Source: Caprimulgus europaeus
Taxonomy: Eukaryota; Chordata; Aves; Caprimulgiformes; Caprimulgidae
Length of the DNA stretch: 64,000 nucleotides
Direction: 5' to 3'
NCBI GenBank assembly: GCA_907165065.1
Contig: OU015528.1
Location: 46,987,515-47,051,514, forward strand
Below are positions 60,010 to 64,000 of the stretch, piece by piece. Under the pieces are notes generated by a model. That model was given only the letters and a program-made list of their open reading frames with translations, ran no database searches and was not told the origin of the DNA. The position numbers were made by a program, and so were the translations under genes. Position 1 is the first letter of the stretch. The number at the start of each line of letters is the position of its first letter.

Positions 60010-60120
60010 TTGATGGGAGCTGTTATTTAAACAAGCCAGTTGTTAATAAATGGAGCCTTTTAGTCCTAATTGATGGAGAAACACAAGCCTGCAAACCTCC
60101 CAGAGCTCTTCAATTATAGA
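60010..60120. promoter_or_regulatory. Candidate AT-rich regulatory patch
   Basis: GTTATTTAAACAAG, GTTAATAAATGG and CCTAATTGATGG lie within 65 bp. They are forkhead-like and homeodomain-like words in one short AT-rich block. Weak. Confidence 0.22.
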
Positions 60121-62712
60121 TACTGCCCCAGAACTGCTGGGAATGGCTGAGCTGTTTTGTGAGTCACCACAAAACTTCTCCTGTCCATAGTTCTGACACT
60201 GCTCTGGCATGAGCTGCCATGACATGGGCCTTCCTTTATATACCCTCCACCTATAGCCAGCCAAAGGCTCTGAACTCTGAAGGAGAAGGGCTTTTGGTAC
60301 AGCTGTTTGCACATATTCTGCATCCTGCCCACTACTGGCTTCATCCCGTCTCCCACTCATCAGCTCACTGGCTCTTATGAGGCCTGTCTGACTCACACAG
60401 GTTTTGCAGCCTAAGAACCTAAGCCTAAGAAATCAAGTCTTTCCAGCCACAGCTCTTTATTTTTTTTTTTCCCTAATTCTCCTGTGACTCCCCAGGTCCT
60501 CTTCTACGTGGAGGTGCTTTGTTTCCACATCCAAGCAGATCTAGCTCAGTACAGTCACAGCCCAGGTATTGCCTTATTCCTAAACTATTGCCATTTCCAT
60601 ACCTCCAGTCAGGCCAAGGAATCTTTTCCCCCTTGGTCTTTCTCTCTGCTGCAAGATACCATCAGTGTTAACTACCTTCCCTTGTGCAACCCTCAGTACA
60701 AAGCATGCAGACAGGGACCACTGGCAGAGGTGTGAGTGAACCCTTCCTACCGTGCATCACATTAGATGAGGAGCCAGCACACAGTTCATTATGGGGATTC
60801 ATCTAAGAGGCACCAATCCACTGAAGGCTCTGAAATCCCTCTGGTTCTAACATTTGGAGCCCCTTTGGCTCCACCAAATGAAACATTCAGAATGTTTTAT
60901 TTTGAAAATGCCTAAGGTATAGCTACCCTTGGAATGCCAAAAAACTAAAATAAGTTTCCTGGCCTGGCTACAACTCCTGGGCTCCAAGGCAGGAGGCTGG
61001 AAGCCAAGGTGAAGGGCAATGCAGCAGCTGCTAACTGTTTTCCTGTCCTACAAAACAAATAGTTAACATGCACAGGTCCCATCCATGGATTTATCCAATT
61101 GAGTACACTCCTGCCAAGCAACAAGACCTTCATAAATCAGCATTTTCTAACAGAGACACACTGTCCAAAAAAATTCTTCACCAAGCCCCGAACCCCTGCA
61201 CAGCCTGGGAGACCCTACAATACAAACAGAAGGCTCAGGAGTGGAAATCATCACATAATTTTAAATCCATGACTTGAACCCTCCTCTTTCTCCATAAGGA
61301 ATTAATTTTCCTGTCTTCTGGTATAGCTGTGTGCCTTAATTTTCAGAGCTCTCAGTTGTAACTCATGAAGATAAATGAAAGAATAGAGAGAAGAGGGAGC
61401 TCTGAGGCAGTACAACAGGGTCTGGGATGCTTCTCTACTGCTAACCTATTTGTTCTGTTGCCAGTGTCTTGCAAGGACTTTAGCTGGCTGCTCCTGAAGG
61501 CACCTAGGTGCTAATAAGCAGAGTGGGGAAGGCAGTGTTATTTATTCGTGCCTAGTTGTGCATTTTTAGACTCAAAAGTATGCCACACTCTGAGTGGGAG
61601 CCAAGATCCCTCTTCCAGAGCAATGCCTATGTATATGAGCTGCCTGCCCAACCCAACTGGCAAGATCCCTCAAGATAAAGGTGTGCTGGCAGGAGGCATC
61701 ATGCAAGCCACTGCATGGGGAGGGCTGAGCTCTGGGCATCACAACTGTTGCATTTATGGAGGGCAGAGAGATCCTAAGTGCTGCTGGTCATCTCCATTCC
61801 TGCTCTACAGAGCAGTGGAGAGGAGCTCACCTCTGAGATGTTCAAATGGTATGTGGGCACACATATCAGCTAGGGGCAGTTTCCCCTTCTTTGCTAACCA
61901 GACCTTTTCTCCACTGTCACAAGTGGTTTACCTCCTCCGGTCTCTGCTCTTAACTCTTTAGTAAAGACTTTCTCTCTCCTGCAGTCCCTTTCCTCCTAGG
62001 CTTGGGCTCTCTTCCCTGACCTTCAAGCTTTCTTTTCTGCTTTGCTGAGCATTCTTGAGACCTGTTCAGGATAGCTCTTCTGACATGGGCAATGGTGGTG
62101 TTAGTGGCTTCAACAGACTTAATCAATCACTAACAGTATTCAGAACAGATTGCAAAAAGACTCTTGCATATGTTCATGCCAAGGTCTTCCTGGTGTTTCC
62201 CATATGCAAGGCATATGCCACAACATGTTCTTACTGGCACAGCAGGAGAACATGCTAAATGAAATCCACACAGACCCTTCCATGCCCTGAGGTTTACCTC
62301 TTGGCTCCTGCTGCGACGTGCTGTCCCAGTTCCCCTCACATTTGTGGGCTGTTGGAATACTGAGTTGGAGAACAGAGTGGTGCACCCCCTCCTATCGATA
62401 AGTTGCCCTCCAACACAGCGTCTCTCAAGCTGGGCTCCTCCACACCTGCTCCTTCCTAACCAAGAATCAGTCTTTATAGATAAGCAGTGTTGAGGAATGA
62501 AAAAGAAAAACCAAACCAAAACACAAAACTCTTTTGGTACAAGTACTTTGTTGTTAATGTAGAAGCCTTTTGGACTGCTTTGAAGAAGTTGTGTCAGAAG
62601 ACTTTGTGCTGTTGCTCTTTGCCCTTGGGTTATCACCTTACTCAACCTCCAGAAAGAACAGGAAACATTGGGTTAGTGCTCAGGGAGGAGACCATACAGA
62701 AACCCTTGGGAT
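60121..62712. other. Non-coding stretch, no gene seen
   Basis: Frames include 62130-62645 minus (171 codons), 61548-61961 plus (137) and 60043-60396 minus (117), none with a recognisable domain. A T-run lies at about 60460-60470. I see no LTR or RNA gene. Confidence 0.5.
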
Positions 62713-63567
62713 ATGGGAGTGCCTTACATGGTTCCACAGCTTAGCCCGTGGAGGCTCATAGCACCAGCACCAGCACAGCACTACTGCTGTGGGGTCAGTC
62801 TACAGCAGTGCTGCAGATCACGTATAATGGGTGAAGTAAAATCTGAGTCTCCAGATGTGTGGGTGAGAGAGGGCTGCAAAAGCCACTGGAGTCTCACCTG
62901 TAAAAGTGTGGTTGCGAGGGGCCATCCTCAAAAGCCTTTCATTCAGAGAAAGCTGTCAGTGGAGACAGATAGCACAGGTACTGCTGCATCAGAATGTTGG
63001 TGGTACCATGACAGAGTGGCTAGGGGAGCCCCAGCGTTGTGGTGTAAGGGTTCCAGAAGCCCACCCGTCTGTCCACTGTATCCCCTTTGCTGTTCAGCCC
63101 CTCCACAGATGGCTCATCCTGCCTGGGATTTTTACTTCCTACCCTGCCAGCATTCCCCTTCCTGCCCAGAGACCATAAATTTCTTCTCCTGTTTAACCCT
63201 TGAGCTCCCTTTTCTGGTTGAGGTGGGGGTTTTGTGTCTTTTTTGCTGTCTTCACCAGAACAGGAGCTCCTTCCTGCAAGCAGCACTGACTTGCTCAGCA
63301 GGATCAGGCCTCCATGCAGAAATAGGGCAACCATGGTATGAGGGGAACCTCAGGCCTAAGCACACACTATATTCCTGCCATCAGTGCAGCCTGAATAAGA
63401 GCCTCTGCTGCCCTGCACCACCTCCACCAGCACTGAACCAGTGCTCCAACATGCCAGCATGTAGAATGATGCAAGGAAGCAGGTCACCTAGGTACTTGGT
63501 CCTTCGGAGGCTGCATTTGTTTTCACACCCTTCACTTAACTTAGGGATCACCTTCCTGGTGCTCTGA
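62713..63567 (+). other. Longest open frame in the window; probably not a gene
   Basis: It is a 284-codon frame from ATG to stop, longer than the other frames. The translation is rich in cysteine, serine, proline and leucine, with no recognisable domain, signal peptide or repeat, and looks like frame-shifted non-coding DNA. An overlapping minus frame (63020-63334, 104 codons) and a second plus frame (62906-63178) show that the whole stretch is stop-poor. No upstream promoter or Kozak-like context sets the first ATG apart. A lineage-specific or non-coding transcript cannot be excluded. Confidence 0.3.
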
Positions 63568-64000
63568 GCCTCTGGCGCTGCTCACACTGCTGCTGATAGC
63601 ACAGAGTGCTGTAACAGCACACAGCAGCCACGTCCCACATTCGTCCACACCACTGCAATGTGCAAAGCTCAAGACAGCAAAGCTGCCCTTACTTGATGAT
63701 GTGTCGCTTTGAACTGTACCAGCAGAGGAGAACTGTGTCATGTCACGGATTTTAGTGCAAGCAGATAATCAGGTCCTGCAGCAAGCTGCAGAGGCTGCAG
63801 CCCACAAACTGCCCAGAGCAGCTTCAGAGAAGGGAGAGACACTCCCTATGAGGGGATGCAGGTCCACATGGATGCTGAAGGACCCAGAAGCTGGGAAGGT
63901 CACTTAATAGGTGAGGCCAGGAAAGAGTTGGGCTTTTAGATGATTCAAACTCTGTGAGTGGACTGTAGTGAGGGCAGTGATTTGGCAGCAATGGTAAGTG
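63568..64000. other. Non-coding end of window
   Basis: No frame of interest is seen. The last ten bases (ATGGTAAGTG) match a strong splice-donor consensus (GT at 63994-63995), but the preceding bases show no identifiable exon. Confidence 0.45.

Noticed and set aside
63985..64000. Strong splice-donor consensus after ATG at the window end
   Set aside because: No exon can be identified upstream and the window stops; such donor words occur by chance many times in 64 kb.

Overview
This window looks like vertebrate nuclear DNA, most probably from a bird of the Neoaves. Three observations support this: CpG is scarce outside a few islands; there is no operon-like coding; and there are solo LTRs whose ends match endogenous-retrovirus LTR families I recall from songbird and other neoavian genomes. 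The bird call is recognition from memory and was not checked against a database.

I find no protein-coding gene. No open frame exceeds 284 codons. The longer ones lack recognisable domains, are low in complexity, or sit inside LTRs, and none joins to a neighbour as a convincing exon. I also see no tRNA, rRNA, known miRNA or CRISPR array. The window is best read as an intergenic desert or a very large intron.

The clearest features are four LTR insertions. (1) 9268-10420, minus strand, 1153 bp, flanked by the exact 5-bp duplication caggc. (2) 30919-31474, minus strand, 556 bp, flanked by gggct. (3) 34995-35945, minus strand, 951 bp, flanked by ggagg and related to LTR 1. (4) About 57320-57915, plus strand, an older copy of a different LTR family with no clear duplication. 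No gag, pol or env remains next to any of them.

The rest is mostly unique sequence. A 198-bp segment at 7313-7510 repeats 6545-6881 but lacks 139 bp of it, with a 2-bp microhomology at the junction. There is an (ATCTATAT)n microsatellite at 22.1 kb, a GGTT/GGTGTT G-rich repeat at 24.8 kb, a 79-bp polypurine tract at 49.6 kb and a 21-bp tandem repeat at 11.6 kb.

About seventeen AT-rich patches, 85 to 420 bp long, are dense in homeodomain (TAATTA/CATTAG), POU-octamer, SOX, TCF/LEF or E-box-like words. They have the look of conserved non-coding enhancers. I list them as candidates only, because conservation cannot be measured from one sequence. The strongest are at 2.65, 25.6-25.9, 33.05-33.3, 43.9-44.1 and 45.5 kb. 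If they are real, the window may be a regulatory landscape for a gene outside it, which I cannot name.
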